Shown: one piece after another, positions 16,265-25,675 of the stretch | Layout: the number at the start of each line of letters is the position of its first letter | Numbering within the stretch: the stretch's first letter is position 1 | From: an uncultured Eubacteriales bacterium | GTDB lineage: Bacteria; Bacillota; Clostridia; Oscillospirales; Oscillospiraceae | Assembly (NCBI GenBank): GCA_900319635.1 | Contig: ONPF01000003.1 | Location: 62,001 to 126,000 of the forward strand | Length of the DNA stretch: 64,000 nt | Direction: 5' to 3' | Notes under the pieces: generated by a model | Databases searched by the model: none | The model's input: only the letters and a program-made list of their open reading frames with translations | Told to the model about the DNA's origin: nothing | Program-made: the position numbers and the translations under genes

Positions 16265-18517
16265 ATGCCGAAAATCATATCGGATCTGGCGATCATGCTG
16301 CTGACGGCAGGCGTGGTTGCGATTCTGTTTAAGCGCTTCAAGCTGCCGCTGGTGCTGGGCTATATCCTGGCCGGTTTCCTGGTCGGCCCCTTTATGCCCT
16401 GGTTTTTCACCGTGGCGGATCAGAGCTCCATCGAGACCTGGAGCGAGATCGGCATCATCGTGCTGATGTTCGGCTTAGGGCTGGAATTCAATCTCCACAA
16501 GCTGGTGTCCGTGGGCGGCACCGCCATTATTACCGCCCTCACCGAGGTTTTCGGCATGCTGGTGGTGGGCTACCTGGTGGGACAGGCCATGGGCTGGGGC
16601 ATGATGGACAGCATTTTCCTGGGCGGCATGCTCTCCATGAGCTCTACTACCATCATCATCAAGGCCTTTGACGAGCTGGGGGTGCGGCAGGAGCCCTTTG
16701 CCCAGCTGGTCTTCGGCACCCTGGTCATCGAGGACATCGCCGGCATCTTCATGATGATCATCCTGTCCACCGTGTCCGTCAGCAAAAACATCTCCGGCGG
16801 CGCCCTGGCGCTGAAGCTGGGGATGCTGGTGCTGTACCTGGCGCTGTGGCTGATCCTGGGCATCTACATTCTCCCCACCCTCCTGCGCAAGGCGGAAAAA
16901 TTCATGAATGACGAGACCCTGCTGCTGGCCTCGCTGGGCGTCTGCTTCGGCATGGTGCTGCTGGCGGAGGCGCTGGGCTTCTCCTCGGCGCTGGGCGCCT
17001 TCCTGGCGGGCTCCCTGCTGGCCGGCACGGTACATGCCGAGCGGGTGGAGCACCTGACCGCCGGGGTCAAGGATCTCTTCGGCTCGGTCTTCTTCCTCTC
17101 CGTGGGCATGATGCTGAACCCGGAGATGATCGTACGCTACATCGTCCCCATCCTCATCATCACGGTGGTGACCATCGTGGGCAAGCTCCTCATCTCCTCC
17201 CTGGGCGTGCTGCTCTCGGGGCAGAGCCTCTCCAAGGCCATTCACTGCGGCTGCTCTCTGGCCCAGATCGGTGAATTTGCCTTTATCATCGCGTCCCTGG
17301 GCATGAGCCTGGGCGTGATCGAAGAGAAGGTCTACCCCATTGTGGTGGCGGTCTCCATCCTCACTACGCTGACCACACCCTTCTTCATCAAGAGCGCCGA
17401 CGGGATCTATCGCCTCGTTCATAAAGCGCTGCCCAAGAAGCTGGCGGAAAAGCTGGAGCGCTATACCGAGGAGGACAGCGCCCACAAGGATCAGGACAGC
17501 GACTGGCTGCGCTACCTGCGCCGCTATGTGAAGGTCACGGCGATCTACGGCGTGCTCATGATGGGTGTGACACTGCTGGGGCAGTTCGTGCTCCAGCCCC
17601 TGCTGGAGAAGACCCCGCTGGATCAGAGCTTTGTGCGTCCGGTTTGTGTGGCCTTCTGTGCGTTGGGCATCGCCCTCTTTGTGCGGCCCATGCTGGATCT
17701 GCACTCCACCGAGTACACCACCCTCTGGGTCAAAAACCGCTACTACCGCCTGCCGCTCATCACCCTGACGGCGATCCGCTATCTGGGCATTGTGCTGATC
17801 GCCTTCTTCCCACTCCAGACCCTGCTGGGGGTCAGCGGCGTGTGGATGCTGCCGCTGATTGCGGCGGCGGTGGCGCTCATCTCCCGGACGGGCTGGCTCT
17901 CCTCGGCCTATATCTCCGCCGAGGCGCGCTTCATGGCAAACTTCAACGAGCGCAACCTGCAGCGGGATGACGAGAGCACCGAGTGGCTGGACGAGAAGCT
18001 CTTCGTGGAGGAGCTGGACTGCGGCGGGGACGTCGCGGGGAAAACCCTCAAGCAGCTGGACTGGGGCCATCGCTTCAGCGTGAATGTGATCCGCGTGGTA
18101 CGGGGTAAAAAGCACCTGAACATGCCCTCCGGCAATGTGGAGCTGAAGGAGGGCGACAAGCTCTTGATCATCGGACGAACCGAGGATCTGCGCGCCCTGC
18201 GCATGAGCCTGGGGCTCCCGGAGGAGAGCGATCCGCCCACCCTGCGCGCCTTTACGGAAAGCCAGGAGGGGGACGCGGCACACCTTTACGCCACGGTCAT
18301 CCCCGTGGAAAAGGCCACCGAGCTCCAGGGCAAGACCATCCGTACCAGCGGCCTGCGGGAGAAGTACGACTGTATGATCCTCGGTCTGCAGCGAGACCGT
18401 CTGCCGATTTTGCAGCCGGATGTGAACATGGCCATCCAGCGGGACGACCTGGTCTGGGTGCTGGGCACCCGGAAGATGGCAGCCAAGCTCCTGGCCGGCG
18501 GCTTCTCGGAGGACTAA
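16265..18517 (+). CDS. CPA2-family cation:proton antiporter with two C-terminal TrkA-C domains
   Basis: 750 residues. The first 380 form a 12-helix Na+/H+ exchanger domain of the KefB/KefC type: LGYILAGFLVGP, IGIIVLMFGLGLEF, the SSTTIIIKAF segment and VIEDIAGI with the acidic transport residue. A hydrophobic linker with four more helices (about 425-560) leads to two RCK-C/TrkA-C modules (about 585-640 and 675-740), each with the GD-L-V/I-G pattern. There is no RCK-N (NAD-binding) domain between them, unlike KefC. Likely an electroneutral K+ or Na+ exporter gated by a small ligand. RBS GAGGGGGAG precedes the start. Confidence 0.88.
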   Translation: MPKIISDLAIMLLTAGVVAILFKRFKLPLVLGYILAGFLVGPFMPWFFTVADQSSIETWSEIGIIVLMFGLGLEFNLHKLVSVGGTAIITALTEVFGMLVVGYLVGQAMGWGMMDSIFLGGMLSMSSTTIIIKAFDELGVRQEPFAQLVFGTLVIEDIAGIFMMIILSTVSVSKNISGGALALKLGMLVLYLALWLILGIYILPTLLRKAEKFMNDETLLLASLGVCFGMVLLAEALGFSSALGAFLAGSLLAGTVHAERVEHLTAGVKDLFGSVFFLSVGMMLNPEMIVRYIVPILIITVVTIVGKLLISSLGVLLSGQSLSKAIHCGCSLAQIGEFAFIIASLGMSLGVIEEKVYPIVVAVSILTTLTTPFFIKSADGIYRLVHKALPKKLAEKLERYTEEDSAHKDQDSDWLRYLRRYVKVTAIYGVLMMGVTLLGQFVLQPLLEKTPLDQSFVRPVCVAFCALGIALFVRPMLDLHSTEYTTLWVKNRYYRLPLITLTAIRYLGIVLIAFFPLQTLLGVSGVWMLPLIAAAVALISRTGWLSSAYISAEARFMANFNERNLQRDDESTEWLDEKLFVEELDCGGDVAGKTLKQLDWGHRFSVNVIRVVRGKKHLNMPSGNVELKEGDKLLIIGRTEDLRALRMSLGLPEESDPPTLRAFTESQEGDAAHLYATVIPVEKATELQGKTIRTSGLREKYDCMILGLQRDRLPILQPDVNMAIQRDDLVWVLGTRKMAAKLLAGGFSED

Positions 18518-18534
18518 GACATAGTTGAAAAATG

Positions 18535-18568
18535 ATGCCCCTTCTCTCTTGCGGAGAAGGGGCATTTG
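18535..18568 (+). terminator. Intrinsic terminator after the antiporter gene
   Basis: Perfect 12-bp stem ATGCCCCTTCTC / GAGAAGGGGCAT with a 7-base loop, followed by a short T-rich tail. Confidence 0.8.
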
Positions 18569-18609
18569 TGATAGTATGAAGGCACAAATTCTCTTGTGAG
18601 GATAATTGT

Positions 18610-20760
18610 ATGGACTTGAGTATCTTGAATGACGCCCAGCGGGAGGCCGTGACGACCACGGAGGGCTTCGTGCGCGTCATCGCCGGAGCGGGCTCCGGCA
18701 AGACCCGAGCGCTGAGCCACCGCTTCGCCTACCTGGTGAACGACATGGGCATCCTGCCGGGGAACATTCTCTGCGTCACCTTTACCAACAAGGCAGCCAA
18801 TGAGATGCGCCAGCGCATCCACAATCTGACCGGGGACAATGACACCGGCTACATCAACACCTTCCACGGCTTTTGCGTCACCGTGCTCCAGGAGGACAGC
18901 TACGCTGTCCAGTACCCCCGGAGCTTCCTGGTGCTGGACAATTCGGATATCGACGCCATGCTCCAGATCATCTATGAGGAGCGGGGCTTGAGCCTGCGGG
19001 ACAAGACCTTTGCCCAGGCGCGGGACATGATCGAGATCCAGAAGGGGATCAAACGCCCGGACTATTATCTGGATCTGATCGGCATGAGCCTGGCGGAGCT
19101 GCGGGAGAAGTACGAGAACGCCACCGCCGTGGACGACATCATCTTCTACGGCTACCTCTACCAGGAGAAGAAATGCTTCGGCCTGGACTACAATGATCTG
19201 ATCTTCGTCACGCTCTACATCTTCGAGCAGAACGAGGAGATCCGCCTCAAGTGGCAGCAGCGCCTGGAGTACATCATGATCGACGAGTTTCAGGACATCG
19301 ATCCGCCCCAGTACCGGCTGATGGAGGCGCTCTGCGGCTACCACAAGAATCTCTTCATCGTGGGCGACCCGGATCAGACCATCTACACCTGGCGGGGAGC
19401 GGACGTCCGCTTCCTGATGGAGTTTGACCGGAAGCATCCCGGCACGAAGACAATCATGATGATGGAAAACTACCGCTCTACGCCCCAGATCCTGGCGGCG
19501 GCCAACTCCCTCATCGACAAGAACCGCACCCGGATCAAGAAGGATCTGATCCCCACCCTGCCGGCGGGGCCGCTGCCTCTCTGCCACCACGCGCCCAACG
19601 CGGAGCTGGAGGCGGAGCAGCTCGCCTTTCAGATGGCGGAGCTCCATGACCGGGGCGTGGCCTTCCGGGAGATGGCGGTGCTCTACCGGGCGCACTATCT
19701 CACCAACAAGCTGGAGGAGGTCTTCCGCAAGCGGAAGATCCCCTACGCCCTCTACAGCGGCGTTCCCTTCTTCGGCCGGCGGGAGATCAAGGACGCCCTG
19801 AGCTATCTGCGCATGGTGGTGTACAAGGACGATCTCTCCTTCGCCCGCATCGCTAACGTCCCCAAGCGGAACCTGGGGCAGCGGCGCCTCGCCTTCCTGC
19901 GGGAGGTCGCGGCGGCGAAGGGCTGCTCCCTGTACGATGCCCTGCGCCTCACCGTGGAGGATGAGATCTTCAAGGGCACCAAAGCGGCGTCCTTTGTGAA
20001 TCTCATCGAGAGCTTTGCCGCCGAATACGCCTCCCGCCCCGTATCGGAGCTCTTGAACGATCTGCTGGATCAGAGCGGCTACGAGCGGATGCTGCGCACC
20101 GAGGGCAGCCAGGAGCGGCTGGATAACCTGGCGGAGCTGAAGCAGTCGGTGTATGAATACGAGACGAGCTGCGGCGAGGAGGCTTCGGCGGAGCACTATC
20201 TCAGCCACGTGGCGCTCTTCACCAACGCCGACGCGGAGGACGGAGACGACAAGGTCAAGCTCATGACCGTCCACGCCGCCAAGGGTCTGGAGTTTCCCTA
20301 TGTATTCCTCTGCGGCATGAACGAGGGAGTCTTTCCCTCCGGCCGCACCAACACCCTCCCCGGCATGGAGGAGGAGCGGCGCCTGGCCTTTGTGGCGGTG
20401 ACGCGGGCGGAGAAGGCCCTGTACCTCTCCGAGGCGGAGGGGCGGAACCTGGACGGTTCGCCCCGCTATCCCTCCCGCTTTCTGCTGGACATAGACCCCG
20501 CGCTGCTGGACTATACCGCGCCGCCCAAGGAGAGTCTCATCCGGGACGCTCGGGACTACATCGCCGCAAACGAGCGGATGCTGCCGGCGGAGCGGGCGGA
20601 GAGCCGCTTTCACCTGGGGCAGCGGGTGCGGCACGAGATCCTGGGGGAGGGGACGGTGCTGGAGATCGACACGGACAAGGGCGCCTATGTGCTCCAGTTC
20701 GATTCCATGAAAACACCGCGCAGGATCAGCTTCCGCGTCAAGCTGGAGGCAATCGAATAA
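18610..20760 (+). CDS. UvrD/PcrA/Rep-type SF1 DNA helicase
   Basis: 716-residue 3'-5' ATP-dependent helicase for DNA repair or replication restart. All SF1A motifs are visible in order: I AGAGSGKT (residues 26-33), Ia FTNKAANEM, Ib NTFHGF, II IDEFQD, III GDPDQTIYTWRGA, IV NYRST, V MTVHAAKGLEFP, VI AFVAVTRA. The C-terminal 60 residues include HLGQRVRHEILGEGTV, the Tudor-like end typical of PcrA. RBS GTGAGGATAA precedes ATG 18610. PcrA is slightly longer (about 740), so Rep, UvrD and PcrA assignments are not separated here. Confidence 0.93.
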   Translation: MDLSILNDAQREAVTTTEGFVRVIAGAGSGKTRALSHRFAYLVNDMGILPGNILCVTFTNKAANEMRQRIHNLTGDNDTGYINTFHGFCVTVLQEDSYAVQYPRSFLVLDNSDIDAMLQIIYEERGLSLRDKTFAQARDMIEIQKGIKRPDYYLDLIGMSLAELREKYENATAVDDIIFYGYLYQEKKCFGLDYNDLIFVTLYIFEQNEEIRLKWQQRLEYIMIDEFQDIDPPQYRLMEALCGYHKNLFIVGDPDQTIYTWRGADVRFLMEFDRKHPGTKTIMMMENYRSTPQILAAANSLIDKNRTRIKKDLIPTLPAGPLPLCHHAPNAELEAEQLAFQMAELHDRGVAFREMAVLYRAHYLTNKLEEVFRKRKIPYALYSGVPFFGRREIKDALSYLRMVVYKDDLSFARIANVPKRNLGQRRLAFLREVAAAKGCSLYDALRLTVEDEIFKGTKAASFVNLIESFAAEYASRPVSELLNDLLDQSGYERMLRTEGSQERLDNLAELKQSVYEYETSCGEEASAEHYLSHVALFTNADAEDGDDKVKLMTVHAAKGLEFPYVFLCGMNEGVFPSGRTNTLPGMEEERRLAFVAVTRAEKALYLSEAEGRNLDGSPRYPSRFLLDIDPALLDYTAPPKESLIRDARDYIAANERMLPAERAESRFHLGQRVRHEILGEGTVLEIDTDKGAYVLQFDSMKTPRRISFRVKLEAIE

Positions 20761-20797
20761 AAAATCGCCGCAGACGTCGTCTGCGGCAATTTTTTTT
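20761..20797. terminator. Bidirectional terminator between the helicase and DUF4317 genes
   Basis: Stem GCCGCAGAC / GTCTGCGGC (loop GTC) with AAAAT on the left and a run of T on the right. It serves two converging genes. Confidence 0.88.
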
Positions 20798-20798
20798 C

Positions 20799-21950
20799 TT
20801 ATTCCGTTACGAGAGCCGCGCCCTCCGCGATGTGCACGGGCACGCCATTGAGCTCCACGCCGTTGGAGGCGTCGATGACGATCACCTTTCTTCCCTCCAG
20901 GACCCTTGCCTGCACCAGCTCGCTGTGCTCCGGAGAGACCTGGATCTTCACCTCCGGCGTCTGGATCTCCATGCGCTTGGGGTTGGAGAGATTGCCGGGC
21001 AGCAGCTCGGCCTCGGCGCCGAAGGTCTCCTCGCAGCGGCGGACAAAGCGCTCCCGCTCCTGGGACGTGGCGCCGCTGTTTTCCAGAATATCGCCCATCT
21101 CCTCGGGAGAGAGCGTCAGCGGCTCCGGGTCCTTGCTCTCCTTGTGCAGGGTGATCCGCTCGGAGAGCTGCTCGTGGACGGACTGCAGCACATCAAAGCG
21201 GCAATCCTGTTCCAGCGTGTCGCTCAGCAGTCCCTCAAAATGCTCCCGCTGGCGCCCGGCGGGCATGGGCACCTCCGTGCGGAACACCGCGTCGATGAAG
21301 TCCGCGTGGTCGGCCTTGCTGTCCCGGGTGTAGAAGAGGGCGCTGTAGAGATTGGCGGCCCGGTCGTCAAAGGCGGGGAAGAGGAAGCCCAGCTCCGGCG
21401 CGGAAACCACCTGGCCGGCGGTGGCACTGTGGAAGCGCTTTTCCTCCGGGGCGTAGCCCAGCTCCGCCTTGCCGCCCTTCACCGGGCAGACAGCGCAGAG
21501 CATGTATTTGTATACCTCGCCCGCGTCGTCCATGCTGCCGTCCTTGCCGTAGTGGGGGACGTCATACGTGTCAAAAGCCAGCAGGATCAGGTAGTTCTCC
21601 CCGTCCATATCCAGCTTCTCCATCACCGTGCGGTAAAACTGCTCCCGCAGGGCGGCGTCCTTTCCCTCACTCTTGCGCAGGGCGGAGAGCAGACGGTGCT
21701 CCTCACTGTCCAGCACCTGCTTCGTGGCGAAGGAGATGTTCAGCAGGTTCTTTCCCAGCGCGCCGGAGAGGGTCTTCTTCAGCAGCGCCAGATACTTTTC
21801 CTGCTCCTCCTGGGTCAGCAGGCCCAAGGACTCCTCCAACGTGGAGATGATCTCCTTGGCGCCGTTCACGTAGCAGCCGTAGAGATGGGTGATGCTGTTA
21901 TGTTCCGGGCGGATCCGACGGCGGATCTCCCGCAGTTCTTTTTGATTCAT
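20799..21950 (-). CDS. DUF4317 family protein, function unknown
   Basis: 383 residues, cytoplasmic, no membrane segment. Begins MNQKELREIRRRIRPEHNSI, the recognisable N-terminus of DUF4317 proteins, which are common in gut Clostridia and have no known role. The middle contains an acidic FDTYDVPHYGKDG segment and a C-CPVKGGKAELG stretch; the end (VQARVLEGRKVIVIDASNG) looks like a small alpha/beta unit. RBS AGAAAGGAA precedes the ATG. Monocistronic, between its own promoter and the shared terminator. Confidence 0.82.
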   Translation of the reverse strand: MNQKELREIRRRIRPEHNSITHLYGCYVNGAKEIISTLEESLGLLTQEEQEKYLALLKKTLSGALGKNLLNISFATKQVLDSEEHRLLSALRKSEGKDAALREQFYRTVMEKLDMDGENYLILLAFDTYDVPHYGKDGSMDDAGEVYKYMLCAVCPVKGGKAELGYAPEEKRFHSATAGQVVSAPELGFLFPAFDDRAANLYSALFYTRDSKADHADFIDAVFRTEVPMPAGRQREHFEGLLSDTLEQDCRFDVLQSVHEQLSERITLHKESKDPEPLTLSPEEMGDILENSGATSQERERFVRRCEETFGAEAELLPGNLSNPKRMEIQTPEVKIQVSPEHSELVQARVLEGRKVIVIDASNGVELNGVPVHIAEGAALVTE

Positions 21951-21987
21951 GCCGTGTTCCTTTCTGCGCTACATTTGCACAAAGCGC

Positions 21988-22016
21988 ATTATGGCACAAT
22001 CAAAGCCTTTTGTCCA
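21988..22016 (-). promoter_or_regulatory. Promoter of the DUF4317 gene
   Basis: Minus strand TGGACA (22016-22011), 17-base spacer, CATAAT (21993-21988), 37 bases before the start codon. Confidence 0.6.
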
Positions 22017-22106
22017 GTAAAAGCGGGGGGAAAGGATGTTGTCAACGCTTTCCTTTTTCGTGAGATGGTGCTATACTTCAATTAACAATGGATGGGAGGA
22101 ATCGCC

Positions 22107-23120
22107 ATGAGCGCGAAGAAAACCGAAGAAAAGAAAAAGCTCCGCCCGCTGCGGATGATCCTGCGGATCCTGGGCGGCATTCTGGCAGCGCTGCTGCTGG
22201 TGCTGCTGGTGATGTTCCTTATCCCCCTGACCGAGACGGGGGATCAGACCCCGGTAGAGGGCAGCGCGGACTGGATGGCGAGACTGGATGACAGCACCCC
22301 GCTTGACGCCGTTGTGATCCCCGGCACCCATGACAGCGGCACGGAGTTTGTGCAGCTTGCCTTCTTCTCCAAGTGCCAGGCCAAGGATATTGCCGGCCAG
22401 CTGGAGGCGGGCTACCGCTATCTGGACATTCGCCTTGCCGTGGACGGGGAGGGGATGAAGCTGATGCACGGCTTCACCAACTGCCGCAGCGGCGCCATGC
22501 CCTGGAACGGCACGCTGACCCTGGACGAGGTGCTGGAGGACTGCTATGTGTTCCTGGCCGAGCACCCCACCGAGACCGTGATTTTCGCCGTCAAGCAGGA
22601 GCACGGGGACGAGAGCGTGGCGGATTTTCAGCAGATCCTCAATACCTATGTGCAGAAGGAGCCGGAATTCTGGCTGCTGACGGATTCGATCCCCACCGTG
22701 GGAGAGGCCAGGGGCAAGATCGTCCTGCTGCGCCGCTATGAGGATGAGGCGGGCCTTGGCAGCGACGCCGGCATCCCCCTGCTGTGGGAAAACCAGAGCG
22801 GCCACGAGGATGTGAGTCTCAACACCGTCCGGGAGGACAACGGCAGCTACACCCTCTGGGTGCAGGATCGCTATGAGTACGGCTCCGAGGACAAGTGGGC
22901 GGCCTTCTGCGCGGGACTGGAGACGGCCGAGACCGGGGACGGCAATGTGGCCATCCACTTCCTCAGCACCAAGGGTACGGCCACCTTTGGCCACCCCTAC
23001 CGCTATGCCCGCGCGCTCAACGGGAAGCTGATGGAGCGGGAAGAACTCTCCGGCTGGATCGTGGTAGACTTCGCCTCCGCGCCCCTGGCCGAGCATATCT
23101 ACGAGTTCAACTTCCGCTGA
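22107..23120 (+). CDS. Membrane-anchored PI-PLC X-domain protein
   Basis: 337 residues from ATG 22107 (GGGAGGA six bases upstream; an in-frame ATG at 22092 is less likely). A basic start and one transmembrane helix (about residues 19-40) anchor an extracellular PI-PLC X domain: VVIPGTHDSGTE with the first catalytic His, YRYLDIRLAV, and LMHGF with the second His. Bacterial enzymes of this family cleave phosphatidylinositol or GPI anchors; substrates of clostridial anchored members are not known. Later parts (IVLLRRYEDEA, LWVQDRYEY) match bacterial PI-PLC. A weak -10 TATACT lies at 22072-22077. Confidence 0.88.
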   Translation: MSAKKTEEKKKLRPLRMILRILGGILAALLLVLLVMFLIPLTETGDQTPVEGSADWMARLDDSTPLDAVVIPGTHDSGTEFVQLAFFSKCQAKDIAGQLEAGYRYLDIRLAVDGEGMKLMHGFTNCRSGAMPWNGTLTLDEVLEDCYVFLAEHPTETVIFAVKQEHGDESVADFQQILNTYVQKEPEFWLLTDSIPTVGEARGKIVLLRRYEDEAGLGSDAGIPLLWENQSGHEDVSLNTVREDNGSYTLWVQDRYEYGSEDKWAAFCAGLETAETGDGNVAIHFLSTKGTATFGHPYRYARALNGKLMEREELSGWIVVDFASAPLAEHIYEFNFR

Positions 23121-23234
23121 CGAAGGGGAAGTCTGATGCAATAAGCGCGTCGGTTTTTGACAGGTCGCCCCAGAAATAAAAACATTTTGTCGTATTTTTG
23201 GTTACAAAAACCATGCGCCTGTTCTCGGAATCGG

Positions 23235-23263
23235 TTGAAATTCACCCCTGCTTGTGCTATGAT
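23235..23263 (+). promoter_or_regulatory. Sigma-A promoter of the polysaccharide dehydratase gene
   Basis: TTGAAA (23235-23240), ideal 17-base spacer, TATGAT (23258-23263), 39 bases before the ATG. First clear promoter of the surface-polysaccharide locus. Confidence 0.8.
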
Positions 23264-23302
23264 AGCGGCGAAAACAAAAGAAACGGACAGGGAGTTGTCC
23301 CC

Positions 23303-25345
23303 ATGGAAAAGAAAGCCCCGGACAAGTTTATGCGAAAAACCCGCCTTCCCCATTGGAAGGTGATTTCTTTCCTGCTGCTGATCTTTGACGCAGCAGCCGT
23401 GAATGTATCCTTTCTTGCGGCGCTCTGGCTCCGCTTTGACTGCCAGTTTTCGCTGATCCCCCAGGTGTATTTGGGTGCATGGATGCATTTCACGCTGTTT
23501 TATACCGCCTTCTGCCTGCTGGTGTTCTGGCTGGGCAAGCTGTATCAGAGCATCTGGCGTTTCGCCAGCTTCCATGAACTGGAGCGCAGTCTGGTCGTGA
23601 ATGCGATCACGGGCGCGGCGCACATCCTCGGTATCTCGCTGATTTTCCAGCGTATGCCCATCTCCTATTACGCTGTGGGCATTGTGCTGCAGACGGTTCT
23701 GGTGACCGCCATTCGCTTCGCCTATCGCTTCGTGCTGCTGCTGCGCAGCTCCCGAGGCAAGCAGGGCAGCGCCCTTCATCGGGTGATGCTGATCGGGGCC
23801 GGTTCCGCCGGACAGCTGATCCTGCGGGATCTGATGAAGTCCAACGAGAGCCGGGACAAGGTCTGCTGCATCATCGACGACAATCCCAACAAGTGGAACC
23901 GCTATGTGGAGGGGGTTCCCGTGGTGGGCGGCCGGGAAGACATTCTGCTGGCCTGCGAAAAGTACAAGATCGAGCGGATCTACTTTGCCATCCCCTCCGC
24001 CTCCGCCGTGGATAAGCGGGATATTCTGGACGTCTGCAAGGAGACCGGCTGCGAGCTGAAAACGCTTCCCGGCATCTTCCAACTGGTAGAGGGCAGCGTT
24101 ACCGTCGGCGCTATGAAGGACGTGGCCATTGAGGATCTGCTGGGGCGGGAACCCATCCAGGCAGATATGACGGATGTGTTCAACTTCCTGGCGGGAAAGA
24201 CCATTCTGGTCACCGGCGGCGGCGGCTCCATCGGCAGCGAGCTCTGCCGGCAGATCGCTTCCCACAATCCCAGACAGCTGATCATCTTTGACATCTATGA
24301 GAACAACGCCTACGAGATCCAGCTGGAGCTGCGGGACAAGTATCCTGAACTGAATCTGGTGACGCTGATCGGCTCCGTGCGGGACAGCCGCCGTCTGGAG
24401 CAGGTCTTCTCCCAGTATCATCCGGACGTGGTCTATCACGCCGCAGCCCACAAGCATGTGCCTCTGATGGAGGACAGCCCCTGCGAGGCCATCAAGAACA
24501 ACGTCATCGGTACATACAAGACCGCCTATGCCGCCATGGTTCACGGCTGCAGGCGCTTTGTGCTCATCAGCACCGACAAGGCCGTGAATCCCACGAACAT
24601 CATGGGCGCCTCCAAGCGCCTGTGTGAGATGGTGATCCAGACTCTGGACCGCAAGGTGCAGGAGGGCAGACCCTATGATGTGCCGGTACTCTTCACCCAT
24701 GGCGGGAAGGAGACGGATACCGAGGGGCGCAGACATCTGCCTGCGGAGGACATTCACACGGAGTTTGTAGCCGTGCGCTTCGGCAACGTCCTGGGCAGCA
24801 ACGGCTCGGTGGTGCCGGTCTTCAAGCGGCAGATTGCCAAGGGCGGCCCTGTAACGGTGACGCATCCGGATATTATCCGCTATTTCATGACCGTGCGCGA
24901 GGCGGTGAGCCTGGTGCTGCTGGCCGGCACCTATGCCAAGGGCGGCGAAATCTTTGTGCTGGACATGGGTAGTCCGGTGAAGATCGACACCCTGGCCCGC
25001 AATCTGATCCGCCTCTCCGGCTTCGTGCCCGACCAGGACATCAAGATCGAGTACACCGGTTTGCGTCCGGGTGAGAAGCTCTATGAGGAAAAGCTGATGG
25101 CGGAGGAGGGCTTGAGGAAAACCCCCAACGACCTGATCCACATCGGCAGCCCCATCCCCTTTGACGCCGACACCTTCCTGCAGCAGATGGACCCGCTGAT
25201 GGAGGCGGCCTATGCCAACCGGGAGGATATTCGCGCTCTGGTAGCGGACATGGTCTCCACCTACCATCCGGCAGGGGAGCAGCACCCGGTGGAGCCTGCC
25301 CCCGTTCGTGCGGATCGGGCAAGGGAGCCGGTTCCCGCCCGCTGA
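23303..25345 (+). CDS. WbpM/PglF/FlaA1-type UDP-GlcNAc 4,6-dehydratase (membrane form)
   Basis: 680 residues from ATG 23303 (ACAGGGAG upstream; a longer frame from 23198 would run through the promoter). Four N-terminal transmembrane helices (about residues 18-130), a first nucleotide-binding domain with LIGAGSAGQ (about 158-170), then an SDR domain with TGGGGSIGSELC near residue 304. The active site has Met434-xxx-Lys438 (MGASK), the Met-for-Tyr change known in WbpM, PglF and FlaA1. Known reaction: UDP-GlcNAc to UDP-4-keto-6-deoxy-GlcNAc at the membrane. With the aminotransferase and PglC-like gene downstream it supplies the first sugar of the repeat. An insertion of about 15 residues (HGGKETDTEGR) follows LFTH. 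Confidence 0.93.
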   Translation: MEKKAPDKFMRKTRLPHWKVISFLLLIFDAAAVNVSFLAALWLRFDCQFSLIPQVYLGAWMHFTLFYTAFCLLVFWLGKLYQSIWRFASFHELERSLVVNAITGAAHILGISLIFQRMPISYYAVGIVLQTVLVTAIRFAYRFVLLLRSSRGKQGSALHRVMLIGAGSAGQLILRDLMKSNESRDKVCCIIDDNPNKWNRYVEGVPVVGGREDILLACEKYKIERIYFAIPSASAVDKRDILDVCKETGCELKTLPGIFQLVEGSVTVGAMKDVAIEDLLGREPIQADMTDVFNFLAGKTILVTGGGGSIGSELCRQIASHNPRQLIIFDIYENNAYEIQLELRDKYPELNLVTLIGSVRDSRRLEQVFSQYHPDVVYHAAAHKHVPLMEDSPCEAIKNNVIGTYKTAYAAMVHGCRRFVLISTDKAVNPTNIMGASKRLCEMVIQTLDRKVQEGRPYDVPVLFTHGGKETDTEGRRHLPAEDIHTEFVAVRFGNVLGSNGSVVPVFKRQIAKGGPVTVTHPDIIRYFMTVREAVSLVLLAGTYAKGGEIFVLDMGSPVKIDTLARNLIRLSGFVPDQDIKIEYTGLRPGEKLYEEKLMAEEGLRKTPNDLIHIGSPIPFDADTFLQQMDPLMEAAYANREDIRALVADMVSTYHPAGEQHPVEPAPVRADRAREPVPAR

Positions 25346-25369
25346 CGAGAAGTGTCATTTTGAAAGCCA

Positions 25370-25408
25370 ATGCCTCTGTTCTCCCTGCATGGGAACAGGG
25401 GCATTTTC
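25370..25408 (+). terminator. Intrinsic terminator after the dehydratase gene
   Basis: 12-bp stem ATGCCTCTGTTC / GAACAGGGGCAT (one G-T pair) followed by TTTTC. Confidence 0.8.
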
Positions 25409-25610
25409 ATGCGCTTTTTGCCGCCTGTATCCGCAGCGGGGATCATTTGATGCTTGATCGCAGAGCCAAATCCGGAGCTGGAAAAACAGTTCTTCATAAT
25501 TTGACATTAATAACATTATCACGACAAATATACAGATTTTGCCGCATATAACGCATGATTTCCGCACAAAAACATAGATAGAGCCTATGCTCCGGAAAAG
25601 GCTCTTTATA

Positions 25611-25639
25611 TTGACAAATACACCGCCGGGTGATACACT
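25611..25639 (+). promoter_or_regulatory. Main promoter of the polysaccharide operon
   Basis: Perfect TTGACA (25611-25616), 17-base spacer, TACACT (25634-25639), 37 bases before the aminotransferase ATG. Genes to 44586 run in one direction with overlaps or gaps of at most about 106 bases, so this promoter may drive about 19 kb. Confidence 0.7.
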
Positions 25640-25675
25640 TCTTTTATTGTAGACATGGATAAAGAGGGATTACAT

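Larger units (their letters stand above)
25346..25675. other. 330-base AT-rich intergenic region with terminator, hairpin and promoter
   Basis: Begins with the terminator of the dehydratase gene. The middle (25410-25575) is AT-rich with no convincing gene; TTGACA at 25501-25506 has no matching -10 at proper distance. A 6-bp hairpin AGAGCC / GGCTCT (25580-25605) followed by TTTATA lies just before the strong promoter at 25611. This gap separates the dehydratase from the rest of the locus. Confidence 0.6.

Noticed and set aside
16475..18565. Long minus-strand frame opposite the CPA2 antiporter
   Set aside because: Gln/His/Asp-rich shadow composition, no recognisable domain.
25501..25534. Second promoter in the 25.4-25.6 kb gap
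   Set aside because: TTGACA is perfect, but no -10 lies 16-18 bases away; the nearest TATACA is about 22 bases away.
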